From the NCBI RefSeq assembly GCF_013204855.1, contig NZ_JABMKZ010000060.1, forward strand, positions 1 to 33,364: DNA of 33,364 bases. The letters run 5' to 3'. This document shows, piece by piece, positions 6,837-14,648 of this stretch. The notes beneath the pieces were generated by a model that was given only the letters and a program-made list of their open reading frames with translations, did not search any database and was not told where the DNA came from. The stretch's first letter is position 1, and every line of letters starts with the position of its first letter. This stretch comes from Paenibacillus alba. Lineage in GTDB: Bacteria > Bacillota > Bacilli > Paenibacillales > NBRC-103111. The translations under genes and the position numbers were made by a program.

Positions 6837-9161
6837 ATCCGACACTCGATTGGGAAAAGCATTCCAAGAAAGGAAACATGGGAGAAAGTCACAGGACTTA
6901 CCAAATATATGAATGATGTCTCAGGACCGGAACTATTACATGTCAAAATTGCCATCAGTCCGCATGCTCACGCGAAAATAAAATCAATTGATTACTCAGA
7001 AGCCATGAAACTTCCGGGTGTAAAAGCGGTCATAACAGGTCGAAATGAGCCGATTTTGACAGGTTCGCCGCTGGCAGACCGTCCGCCACTGGCCATCGAC
7101 AAAGTGAGATATTACGGCGAGCCCGTCGCCCTAGTTGTTGCGGAGCAAGAATATATAGCAGAAATGGCGGCTCTCCGAATTAATGTGGAATACGAACTTT
7201 TACCGGTCGTCCTTTCTCCAAGCGACGCTTTTCAGAGCAACGCTCCTATCATCCATGAGCATCTTGCCGAGTACAAGCGACACGAAGAAGCTTACCCGGA
7301 GCCGGGAACGAACATCGCGAACCGGACAAAAATACGCAAGGGGAATATGGCAGAAGGATGGAAGAATAGCCATCATACGATTGAAGTTAAGGTGACTATT
7401 CCCCAATCGGATCACGCAGCGATGGAAATGCGCTGCTGTACAACACAGATTTTACCTGACGGTAGAGTCATCATCCATTCCGCTTCTCAATCGCCTTTTG
7501 TTATCCGAAGAACTCTCAGCCAATCCTTTCATATCCCGCTTCATAAAGTGATCGTTCACACGCCTCTGGTCGGAGGTAGTTTCGGTGGGAAATCCGCGAT
7601 TCAGATCGAATTTCTTGCTTTTATGGCTTCCCGTGCGGTTGGTGGAAGAGCTGTAAAATTGGTGAATTCCCGAGAGGTGGACATGATCTCTTCTCCCGTC
7701 CATATCGGACTGGATGCGACAATCAAACTTGGCTGCACGCAGGAAGGGAGATTGATGGCTGCCGAAATTTTGTATCTGTATGATGGCGGAGCCTATTCGG
7801 ATCGAGGTGCGGTGATGAGCCGGGCAGGAGCGGTCGATTGTACGGGACCTTATCGTATCGAGAACGTTCAGTGCGACTCATTATGCATGTATACGAACCA
7901 CCCTTATTCCACTTCCTTTCGAGGATTCGGGCACCCCGAACTGACGTTCGGTATTGAAAGAGCAATGGATTTACTGGCTGACCGGGTTGGCATGGATCCT
8001 TTAGAGTTTCGCTTTAATAACGCAATTGGGCCAGGGGATACATCTCCGACACAAACGTTACTCAATAGAAGTAATTTAGGCGATCTGCCCATGTGCATTG
8101 CCAAATTGAAAACATTACTCCAATGGGACGACCGTCCAGTGCGTGAAACCGATGGCCATCTCGTCAAATCGGTGGGGGTATGCTGTTTCTGGAAAAATTC
8201 CGATACGCCAACAGATGCCGGAGCGGGAGCCGTTATCGCATTTAATCCGGATGGAAGCGTTAATCTGCTCTGTGGCGCTGTAGAAATCGGCCAAGGTACC
8301 AGGACGTCTCTGACTCAACTGTTAGCCGAAAAGCTGCGTATGGATGACCGGTTGATCCATATCTCTACGGATGTCAACACCGAGAAAGATCCCTATTTTT
8401 GGAAAACAGTAGCGAGCCGCAGTACCTTTCTAGTCGGCAATGCGATCCTGCATGCGGCTGACGATGCCATCGCACAGCTAAAAAACATAGCTGCAATCGT
8501 CTTGCAATGCTTGCCAACAGACTTGGATGTCGGAGCGGGCAAGGTTTACTTGAAAGATCGCCCTGATAAAGGAATAGCCATTGAAAATATCGCTAACGGC
8601 TACATATTTCCAAATGGAAATACGATTGGCGGTCAAATTATCGGCCGCGGAAGCTATGCCATGCGTAATTTAACCTTATTAGACCCTCAAACCGGTAAAG
8701 GAAATCCCGGTCCTGAATGGACAGTTGGCGCTCAAGCAGTAGAGGTGGAATTAGATACTAGAGATTATACGTACAAAATCATTAAAGCGGCAACCGTCAT
8801 CGATGCCGGCAAGGTAATTAATCCCCGAATGGCCCGCAGCCAAATAACAGGGGCAATGAGTATGGGCTTAAATTTTGCCAGCCGGGAAGCTTTTGTATTT
8901 AATGAGAAAGGTGCTGTATTAAATCCGCAATTTAGAACCTATAAATTGATTCGTTATGGTGAGCAACCAACGTACATCGTTGATTTCGTCGAGACGCCTC
9001 ATTTGGAAGCGCCTTATGGATTGCGCGGGATCGGCGAGCACGCCTTGATCGGAATGCCGGCCGCATTGGCGAACAGCTTAACCATTGCTGCTGGCGTAGA
9101 GCTCAATCATCTGCCACTGACACCCGAGATGATATGGGGGACGATCCATGATACCTTTTGA
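6837..9161 (+). CDS. Molybdopterin-binding large subunit, xanthine dehydrogenase family
   Basis: Catalytic subunit of a molybdenum hydroxylase, about 774 residues. Visible parts are a two-block N-terminal domain (HAHAKIKSIDYSEA, YYGEPVALVVAEQE), the cofactor loop GGSFGGK near residue 248, SFRGFG near 361 (usually YRGFG), EIGQGTRT near 485, and the base-catalyst loop GIGEHALIG near 737. The conserved lead GKSIPRKETWEKVTG lies upstream of the first ATG (6909), so translation should begin earlier. The only codon at correct distance from the strong AAGGAGGGG site is ATC at 6837; there is no ATG, GTG, TTG or CTG in that frame before 6909. If ATG 6909 is used, 24 conserved residues are lost. The next gene overlaps by 14 bases. 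Substrate (xanthine, aldehyde or another heterocycle) is unresolved, and no cofactor-maturation genes are in the window. Confidence 0.88.
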   Translation: MRHSIGKSIPRKETWEKVTGLTKYMNDVSGPELLHVKIAISPHAHAKIKSIDYSEAMKLPGVKAVITGRNEPILTGSPLADRPPLAIDKVRYYGEPVALVVAEQEYIAEMAALRINVEYELLPVVLSPSDAFQSNAPIIHEHLAEYKRHEEAYPEPGTNIANRTKIRKGNMAEGWKNSHHTIEVKVTIPQSDHAAMEMRCCTTQILPDGRVIIHSASQSPFVIRRTLSQSFHIPLHKVIVHTPLVGGSFGGKSAIQIEFLAFMASRAVGGRAVKLVNSREVDMISSPVHIGLDATIKLGCTQEGRLMAAEILYLYDGGAYSDRGAVMSRAGAVDCTGPYRIENVQCDSLCMYTNHPYSTSFRGFGHPELTFGIERAMDLLADRVGMDPLEFRFNNAIGPGDTSPTQTLLNRSNLGDLPMCIAKLKTLLQWDDRPVRETDGHLVKSVGVCCFWKNSDTPTDAGAGAVIAFNPDGSVNLLCGAVEIGQGTRTSLTQLLAEKLRMDDRLIHISTDVNTEKDPYFWKTVASRSTFLVGNAILHAADDAIAQLKNIAAIVLQCLPTDLDVGAGKVYLKDRPDKGIAIENIANGYIFPNGNTIGGQIIGRGSYAMRNLTLLDPQTGKGNPGPEWTVGAQAVEVELDTRDYTYKIIKAATVIDAGKVINPRMARSQITGAMSMGLNFASREAFVFNEKGAVLNPQFRTYKLIRYGEQPTYIVDFVETPHLEAPYGLRGIGEHALIGMPAALANSLTIAAGVELNHLPLTPEMIWGTIHDTF

Positions 9162-9981
9162 CTTTGAATACTACAAACCTTCCTCTGTCCAGCAGGCTGT
9201 GGAATTATTTCAGTATTTGCAAAAACAAGGGAAGAATCCGATATACTACGCCGGAGGTACGGAGATCATCACGTGGGCTCGAACAAACGCCATCCAACCG
9301 GGAGCAGTCATCGATTTGAAGGCCATTCCGGAGTGCAATGCAATGGATATGCGGAAAGATCAGCTGGTTATCGGAGCCTGTGTCACGTTATCGGCTTTGT
9401 CTGAGGCGAACGCGTTCCCTCTGCTCAGCGAATCGGCGCAGGGAGTCGCAGACCAAACAGCCCGGAATAAGATCACGCTAGGAGGAAACATTTGCGGCAA
9501 AATTCATTATCGTGAGGCCGTACTCCCGCTTCTGCTGGCAAACAGTCATATGGTTATAGCCGGCATACATGGAAGAAGAGAAGTTTCGATTCATCATGTT
9601 TTCTTACAACAAATGAGATTGGAAAACGGAGAATTTCTTGTAAAAACCTTAACAAACCGCGCTTATTTGTCACTGCCGTACGTTCATTATAAAAAACGGC
9701 AAATAGGCAACGTAGGCTATCCTCTCGTCACACTAGCTGCTCTTAAAATAGATAACCAGATCCGTACGGCATACAGCGGCGTCTGCGCATTTCCCTTTCG
9801 ATCCGTTGAGATCGATCGGTCGTTGAACGACTCTTCGCTACCTTTGACAGCAAGAATTGCGCAGGCGGTAGGTAAGCTTCCTGCTCCTTTACTACAAAAT
9901 ACAGAAGGTTCCGCTTCTTACCGGGAATTCGTACTTAAACAAACGATGGCAGACGCGGTATATCTTTTGCAGAGAAGGTGA
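9148..9981 (+). CDS. FAD-binding middle subunit of the molybdenum hydroxylase
   Basis: A 277-residue subunit of the CoxM/PucC type, carrying FAD between the iron-sulfur subunit and the electron acceptor. Two FAD motifs are present: YYAGGTEI near residue 34, and KITLGGNICG near 112, the latter equivalent to T-x-GGN. A C-terminal CO-dehydrogenase-flavoprotein domain follows (NVGYPLVTLAALKI, then a 60-residue tail). The usual second glycine-rich motif is clear, but the run between about 120 and 170 is shorter and more divergent than in xanthine dehydrogenases. The start overlaps the large-subunit gene by 14 bases with GGGGGACG as ribosome site, so the two are translationally coupled. The small subunit follows 7 bases after the stop. 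Confidence 0.9.
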   Translation: MIPFDFEYYKPSSVQQAVELFQYLQKQGKNPIYYAGGTEIITWARTNAIQPGAVIDLKAIPECNAMDMRKDQLVIGACVTLSALSEANAFPLLSESAQGVADQTARNKITLGGNICGKIHYREAVLPLLLANSHMVIAGIHGRREVSIHHVFLQQMRLENGEFLVKTLTNRAYLSLPYVHYKKRQIGNVGYPLVTLAALKIDNQIRTAYSGVCAFPFRSVEIDRSLNDSSLPLTARIAQAVGKLPAPLLQNTEGSASYREFVLKQTMADAVYLLQRR

Positions 9982-9988
9982 AGCATGA

Positions 9989-10459
9989 ATGTCATCTCGA
10001 GACATGACTGTTTATCCAGTTGAATTTGAAATTAACGGAGATAAACGAACGATACAAGTTAGGGCTGCAGATGTACTCTTATATACACTTCGAGACAAGC
10101 TCGGACTCACGGGGAGTAAACCCGGTTGCGGTAACGGAGACTGCGGTGCCTGTACAATATGGGTAGACCGCCAGCCCATGAAATCGTGCCTAATGCTCAC
10201 CGTGGAAGCTAGTGGAAAACAAATCACGACGATTGAGGGGTTAATGAACTCACCAGTACAAAATGCCTTTGTTCAAAATCAGGCATTTCAATGCGGGTAC
10301 TGCACTCCTGGTTTTATTATGAACTGCGAAGGCTTGCTGAGTCTTCACCCTGATGCCGATGAAGAGACCATTCGGGTTTGGCTGGAATCCAACATTTGCA
10401 GGTGTACGTCCTATGAAGAAATTCACCATGCAGTGAAGGACGTTTTTTCAGCGAAATAA
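9989..10459 (+). CDS. [2Fe-2S] small subunit of the molybdenum hydroxylase
   Basis: A 156-residue electron-transfer subunit with both clusters typical of this family. A plant-ferredoxin-type site lies at about 45-67 (GCGNGDCGACTIWVD and the following Cys in KSCLML). A helical C-terminal site has CGYCTPG near 108 and CRCTSYEEI near 140. It passes electrons from the molybdopterin centre to the FAD subunit, completing a large-middle-small gene order. The start ATG 9989 follows GAAGGTGAAG weakly; a second ATG six codons on is possible. The neighbouring gene on the other strand ends 16 bases away with no obvious terminator between. Confidence 0.93.
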   Translation: MSSRDMTVYPVEFEINGDKRTIQVRAADVLLYTLRDKLGLTGSKPGCGNGDCGACTIWVDRQPMKSCLMLTVEASGKQITTIEGLMNSPVQNAFVQNQAFQCGYCTPGFIMNCEGLLSLHPDADEETIRVWLESNICRCTSYEEIHHAVKDVFSAK

Positions 10460-10475
10460 AGAAATCATTATTAGA

Positions 10476-11504
10476 TTAATTCGCATTTTGGAAATCTTGA
10501 ATGATTTGTTCAGCGTTCATGTATAATGCAAGCGGGTACTGATAGTTCTCCATAAAATCAGGCACTTTAATTTGCAAAGCTGATTCGTTGGAAACCAAGC
10601 TATATATTTCCGGGTCATCCAATGCTTCTTTCCATTCCTTGACAAGTTTCCCTAGCGAGTTCAAATGATCGGCCCACATTCGTTGATTCTCTTTTGCAAA
10701 CTTGCCGCTTTCGGACCACTTTAACAAAATGCGTATCATATCGGAAAGATTGGCATGGCCCGATCGAAGTCGATGCATTTGCTGGTTCAGCGCTTTCAAA
10801 GTATTGCGTTTATTGGCACCTATTGGATTATAACGCAGACTTTGCTCCGCTTTATCCAACTCGTTGGTCACTTGATGAAGTTCCTGAAATAATGTTTGCA
10901 ATTTAGTTTGCAAATTTTGTGTTTTACTTGAGGAACAGCCCTCTGTGACCCAAAGAGCGGTGTTTATAAAATGATTGGATAGATGGTCCGCAAATTGGAT
11001 CATCTTTTTTTTAGCTTTGTTAACAGAATCGGGAGGGAATATCATGATATGGATCAGGATGGCTACGATCGCACCTATAACAGTATCGCGTATCCGATCA
11101 AGCGAGTAGCTCGGCATCTTGCTTTGAAAGTACATGACCAATAAAATACTGAGAGCAAATTGGACCATTATGGCATGATCTAATTTCAGCCACGTTAAAA
11201 TAAGAGCGCCGACAAGAAGAAGGAATCCTATACTCCAGCCGTTTAAGCCAATATAAGGTGCTATGGAAGCTGTGAAAAGGACGCCGGCTATGGTCCCCAC
11301 GATGCGCTGCCAAGCAAATTGTATGGATTTGTCAACTGTTAATTGGATACACAAAATGACCGTTAGAGGAGCCAAGTAAGGATGCTTAGATCCAGCCCAC
11401 TCAGCAAGCTCCCAAGACAGTGCTGCAGCTAATGGGGTTTTCCATACATCCCCTTTGTATTTGATAAAATCTAACATTTTATTCGTCACTTTGTTATGCT
11501 CCAT
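10476..11504 (-). CDS. FUSC/aromatic-acid-exporter-like membrane protein
   Basis: A 342-residue membrane protein. The N-terminal half (about 20-160) has closely spaced helices and the family-typical start of the transport domain (HPYLAPLTVILCIQLTVDKSIQFAWQRIVGTIAG). The loop RIRDTVIGAIVAILIH closes the membrane part. The C-terminal half is soluble and helix-rich (AKKKMIQFADHLS..., LNQQMHRLRSG), probably a cytoplasmic coiled domain. Such proteins (FUSC_2/ArAE group) are thought to export aromatic or other organic acids; the substrate here is unknown. AGAGGAAG lies immediately before ATG 11504, rather close, so an internal start at MLDFIKYKGD is an alternative. It faces the molybdenum hydroxylase operon tail to tail. 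Confidence 0.8.
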   Translation of the reverse strand: MEHNKVTNKMLDFIKYKGDVWKTPLAAALSWELAEWAGSKHPYLAPLTVILCIQLTVDKSIQFAWQRIVGTIAGVLFTASIAPYIGLNGWSIGFLLLVGALILTWLKLDHAIMVQFALSILLVMYFQSKMPSYSLDRIRDTVIGAIVAILIHIMIFPPDSVNKAKKKMIQFADHLSNHFINTALWVTEGCSSSKTQNLQTKLQTLFQELHQVTNELDKAEQSLRYNPIGANKRNTLKALNQQMHRLRSGHANLSDMIRILLKWSESGKFAKENQRMWADHLNSLGKLVKEWKEALDDPEIYSLVSNESALQIKVPDFMENYQYPLALYMNAEQIIQDFQNAN

Positions 11505-11734
11505 CTTCCTCTTATCAGTTTAATAAACATTTTGCAGGTGAGACAGTTCTGAATGAGCTGAATCCGATTTGGACATCCTCTTCGGGAACATCGTAAATAG
11601 AGCATCGGCTTGCGTTATGTTAGATCGATGTCCCTATCGGAAAAGTCTAATTTTTCTTGTAGTATGTGAATCAACCTTTACATTTATTACTGAAGCTGAG
11701 GAACAATGTTTCTGGAATGCATCGGTTTTGAGCT

Positions 11735-11767
11735 TTTCATTTCATTTTCAGAAAAATGAGGTATATT
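11735..11767 (+). promoter_or_regulatory. Candidate regulator box and -10 for the electron-transfer cluster
   Basis: TTTCA at 11735-11739 and again at 11746-11750 are 11 bases apart; a third TTTCA overlaps between them. After exactly 11 bases comes TATATT (11762-11767), a good -10. The same box, period and gap occur at 14126-14158 before the FMN-binding protein gene. The layout suggests one OmpR-type regulator acting at both, most simply the one encoded at 12140. Confidence 0.5.
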
Positions 11768-11798
11768 ACAACTATAAATATGAGTTGGAGGAGTTTAG

Positions 11799-12109
11799 AT
11801 GAGCTCTCAGCAAAATGTAGAAGGAAAACCATCATGGATTCCAAAGAAAGAACGAATATGGGTATTTGGTGCGAAAGCCGTGTCAACAATCTATATCATA
11901 TGGCAGCACTAATTACTCTCCATGCGGTTGCCGTATTTATGTATGGTTTTAAATGGGATTTCAACAACATTACCGGGCTTCTTGCACTAATCGTCCTGTT
12001 ACCGGTACCGATTTCAGGTTTATTCCGTTACAGAAGACTCGATAAGAAATGGCATTTAAGATGTGGACTAGTATTTGCTATCTTATTTCTGATTCACTCA
12101 TTTCTATAG
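11799..12109 (+). pseudogene. Small membrane protein gene split by a frameshift
   Basis: The real start is ATG 11799, eight bases after TTGGAGGAG, giving MSSQQNVEGKPSWIPKKERIWVFGAK then STIYIIWQH and a stop at about 11911. In the -1 frame from about 11898 the sequence resumes as AALITLHAVAVFMYGF, continues through LPVPISGLFRYRRLDKKWH and ends LIHSFL at 12109. Joined, this is a protein of about 103 residues with three hydrophobic helices and helix histidines (LHAV, WHLR, IHSF). That loosely recalls the haem-bearing helices of ferric-reductase-type membrane proteins; the resemblance is inference. One missing base near 11900 (for example ATT to AT before ATGG) explains the break: mutation, sequence error or programmed frameshift. 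It is the first gene of the regulator/kinase unit. Confidence 0.65.
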
Positions 12110-12139
12110 TAGTAAATCTGAGGAAGGTGGTAGGATGCT

Positions 12140-12826
12140 ATGCATATCTTACTGGTTGAGGATGATGCGAAGCTGGGCGAGCTGATCCAATATAAGCTTA
12201 AAAAGCAACTGTACCAAGTGGAATGGGCATTAAGTGCGGAAAGTGCACTGGAATTCATGGAACGAGCCACCTTTGATATTTATATTTTAGACTGGATGAT
12301 TCCTCATAAAACCGGAATTGAGTTATGCAAAGAAATCCGAATGAAGAAGAATCGGACACCGATCCTTATGCTAACAGCACGAGACTCCATTACTGACCGC
12401 GTTCAAGGTTTAAATGCAGGAGCAGATGATTATTTGGTGAAGCCATTTGCTTTCGAGGAATTGATAGCTCGTCTCCATGCCTTATATCGTAGAAAAGAAA
12501 CGAACTGGGAAGCGGATACCAAAATTTTTGGAGATACGCTTATCATTGACCATAGTACATATGAAGTGAGTAGAAACGGAGTGTCGATTCCTCTTTCACG
12601 CCGCGAGTTTCAATTGTTATCGTTTATGTCACAACATCCAAAACAAATATTAAGCAGAGAGCAGCTGATTGATCGTGTATGGGGCATAGATGCTGAAATT
12701 ACACTTAATACTGTCGATGCCACCATTAAATTACTGCGTAAGAAGCTGGACGACCCATTTCCCGATAAAATTATACAAAATGTACGTGGACTAGGTTACC
12801 GTTTGGTTGTAGAAGGAGGAAAATGA
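12140..12826 (+). CDS. OmpR-family response regulator of the electron-transfer cluster
   Basis: A 228-residue regulator. The receiver domain occupies about 1-115 (EDD at 7-9, phospho-acceptor D51 in YILDWMIP, T/A switch in MLTARD, Lys in VKPF). The winged-helix domain at about 130-224 has PLSRREFQLL, NTVDATIKLLRKKL and IQNVRGLGYRL. Its gene overlaps the kinase start, so the two form a pair. The TTTCA-N6-TTTCA boxes at 11735 and 14126 flank this pair and precede the promoters of both halves of the cluster, making them the obvious candidate binding sites. What signal it answers to is not visible. By position it probably controls the FMN-binding protein/ApbE/RnfD-like operon. Confidence 0.93.
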   Translation: MHILLVEDDAKLGELIQYKLKKQLYQVEWALSAESALEFMERATFDIYILDWMIPHKTGIELCKEIRMKKNRTPILMLTARDSITDRVQGLNAGADDYLVKPFAFEELIARLHALYRRKETNWEADTKIFGDTLIIDHSTYEVSRNGVSIPLSRREFQLLSFMSQHPKQILSREQLIDRVWGIDAEITLNTVDATIKLLRKKLDDPFPDKIIQNVRGLGYRLVVEGGK

Positions 12827-14121
12827 TGTTCGAACGAACAAGAAAGCAACTGACGATATTTTTCGGCAGTATACTTGGCGTTGTTATCATTCTCATAACT
12901 GCTTTTTTTTATCTGATTCTGCAGGAAACCCTTCAACACAATGAAAATCAGAAATTAGAAGATCTAAAGAATAAAATGTCCCAGCAATGGGAGCATCGCA
13001 TTGAGGAGCAAATAAAAGGCAAGCGTCCGATGGAGCATGAAGCCAAGAATGTCGAATGGATCTTCCTGCTTTCAGATGAATTAATTGTTTGGGTAAGTCC
13101 AGACGGGAAAACTCAGATCTCTCCAAGTCGTTACACAGAAATGTCCAATCAACTCTTAATTTGGGCACAACAAAACGAAAAGAAAAATGAGCACGGTGAA
13201 CGGTTCTATGTGGAAGTAGGAGGGGAAAGGCAGACATTTCTGGTTAGCTCTCAAATCTTAAATGACGCTGGCGGCGTATATTGGATGGCCATAGACATCT
13301 CCGCAAATGCAGCACTTCTGGATACAATCAGGCTAATCCTCTTGATTTCTACCTTTGTCTTATTGTCCCTAGCGATCTGGTTAGCTTATTTTTTTGCTGG
13401 CAAAGCCATGGTTCCGATCAAAAAATCCTATTATCGTCAGGTTGAATTCACAACGAATGCATCTCATGAGCTAAGGACACCGCTGAGTGTTATTCATTCC
13501 TCCGTAGAACTATTAGAGGAGTGCAAGGATACATTGCCCGAATTTGAACAGCATGTTCTGGATAGTTTACAAGATGAAGTGAAAAGGATGATCCGACTTG
13601 TAGAGTCATTACTAACCTTAGCTCGTAGCGATTCGCAATCTTTACAAATGAAGTTGGATAATGTTGATTTAGTTCAAGTTTCCCACCAAATGTATCAGGC
13701 GATACAGCCTTTGGCACTCAAAAAAGGAGTTCATTTACAGCTGGATTTACCTGAGAATGATCATGGAGTTAACTTCATTGTTGGAAATGTAGATCAAATA
13801 AAACAACTCCTTTACATTTTACTTGATAATGCCATAAAGTATACGTCACCTGGCGGACAAGTGACGATTTCATATCGGGCTTCACATAGAGGTAGAACAA
13901 CGCTGCAAATCGCTGATACTGGTATTGGCATACCAAAGGATGAGCTCGCACGCATATTTGAGCGTTTCTATCGAGTGGACAAAGCACGTTCACGTGAATT
14001 AGGTGGTGCAGGATTAGGGCTGTCTATTGCCGCAGACATCTTAAACAATCACAGGGCTTACATTCATGTTACGAGTGAAGAAGGGAATGGGAGCATATTC
14101 GAAATCGAATTCAATGCATAG
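12826..14121 (+). CDS. Sensor histidine kinase of the electron-transfer cluster
   Basis: A 431-residue kinase. Start 12826 is preferred because GGAGG (12815-12819) lies 6 bases before it; ATG 12823, one codon earlier, is only 3 bases away. An N-terminal helix (about 9-32) and a second helix (about 167-191) bracket an extracellular domain of about 130 residues with an acidic/basic helical start and a mixed fold, likely the sensor. The HAMP is short or degenerate. HisKA is at NASHELRTPLSV (His about 214). The ATPase motifs are DNAIKYTSPGG, DTGIGIP, FERFYRVDKARSR and GGAGLGLSI, all intact. It pairs with the overlapping regulator. The extracellular domain is not one I recognise. Given the neighbours, a redox, metal or respiratory cue is a reasonable guess only. 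Confidence 0.92.
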   Translation: MFERTRKQLTIFFGSILGVVIILITAFFYLILQETLQHNENQKLEDLKNKMSQQWEHRIEEQIKGKRPMEHEAKNVEWIFLLSDELIVWVSPDGKTQISPSRYTEMSNQLLIWAQQNEKKNEHGERFYVEVGGERQTFLVSSQILNDAGGVYWMAIDISANAALLDTIRLILLISTFVLLSLAIWLAYFFAGKAMVPIKKSYYRQVEFTTNASHELRTPLSVIHSSVELLEECKDTLPEFEQHVLDSLQDEVKRMIRLVESLLTLARSDSQSLQMKLDNVDLVQVSHQMYQAIQPLALKKGVHLQLDLPENDHGVNFIVGNVDQIKQLLYILLDNAIKYTSPGGQVTISYRASHRGRTTLQIADTGIGIPKDELARIFERFYRVDKARSRELGGAGLGLSIAADILNNHRAYIHVTSEEGNGSIFEIEFNA

Positions 14122-14125
14122 CTGA

Positions 14126-14158
14126 TTTCAGCTTAATTTCATTTACTTGATGTATCAT
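14126..14158 (+). promoter_or_regulatory. Candidate regulator box and -10 for the FMN-protein operon
   Basis: TTTCA at 14126-14130 and at 14137-14141 (11-base period) are followed after exactly 11 bases by TATCAT (14153-14158). Geometry and half-site match the box at 11735. It lies in the 100-base gap between the kinase and the FMN-binding protein gene, so the FMN/ApbE/RnfD-like genes probably have their own regulated promoter. Confidence 0.55.
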
Positions 14159-14222
14159 TAATCAAGTAGATGATAAGTGAAGTAGCATCTAAGTACTATA
14201 TGTGTAAGTTGGAGGAATGGAT

Positions 14223-14648
14223 ATGGCCAAAATGGATAAAAAGTGGATTGTACTTTGTACTACAGCCATAGGTGTAATGTATAGCGCTGGGTATTTGACA
14301 ACAGAAACGCAAGCCACATTACAGGAGCCTCAGCAGCACATACAAACCAATATTCATTCAGTCAGTAGTCAGGTCAAAAGTCAATATAAGAATGGAACTT
14401 TCGAAGGAAGTGGAAGTAATCGACGTGGGTCCATTGGAGTGAAAGTGAGCATTACCAATGATAAAATAACCGATGTGGAAATAAGTCATTTTGCCATGCA
14501 TTATTCTAAAAACGATGTTGTTGGATTACCTCAAGAAGTTATACAAAAGCAAAGTGCTCAAGTACAGAATGTTTCAGGAGCAACGTATAGTACACAAGCA
14601 TTCCAAGATGCAATTGAAGACGCACTTACGCAAGCGCGGAATGTATAA
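14223..14648 (+). CDS. Exported FMN-binding domain protein, substrate of ApbE
   Basis: A 141-residue protein. ATG 14223 is chosen because GGAGG lies 7 bases upstream; ATG 14217 is too close to it. Residues 1-26 form a signal peptide or membrane anchor (KK then a hydrophobic run ending ETQA). A low-complexity linker follows, then one FMN_bind domain with G-x-GSNRRGSIGVKVSI and, near the end, NVSGATYST. In this family the Thr of the SGAT motif carries FMN through a phosphoester bond installed by ApbE. The gene overlaps apbE by one base (TAATG), a direct physical link between carrier and modifying enzyme. It is a one-domain cousin of NqrC/RnfG and of the flavinylated carriers of Gram-positive extracellular electron transfer, such as Listeria PplA (two domains). 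Confidence 0.9.
   Translation: MAKMDKKWIVLCTTAIGVMYSAGYLTTETQATLQEPQQHIQTNIHSVSSQVKSQYKNGTFEGSGSNRRGSIGVKVSITNDKITDVEISHFAMHYSKNDVVGLPQEVIQKQSAQVQNVSGATYSTQAFQDAIEDALTQARNV

Noticed and set aside
11756..11798. Upstream start for the small membrane protein at MRYITTINMSW
   Set aside because: This start is in the other frame from the true N-terminus, lacks a ribosome site and overlaps the promoter region. ATG 11799 has a strong site.
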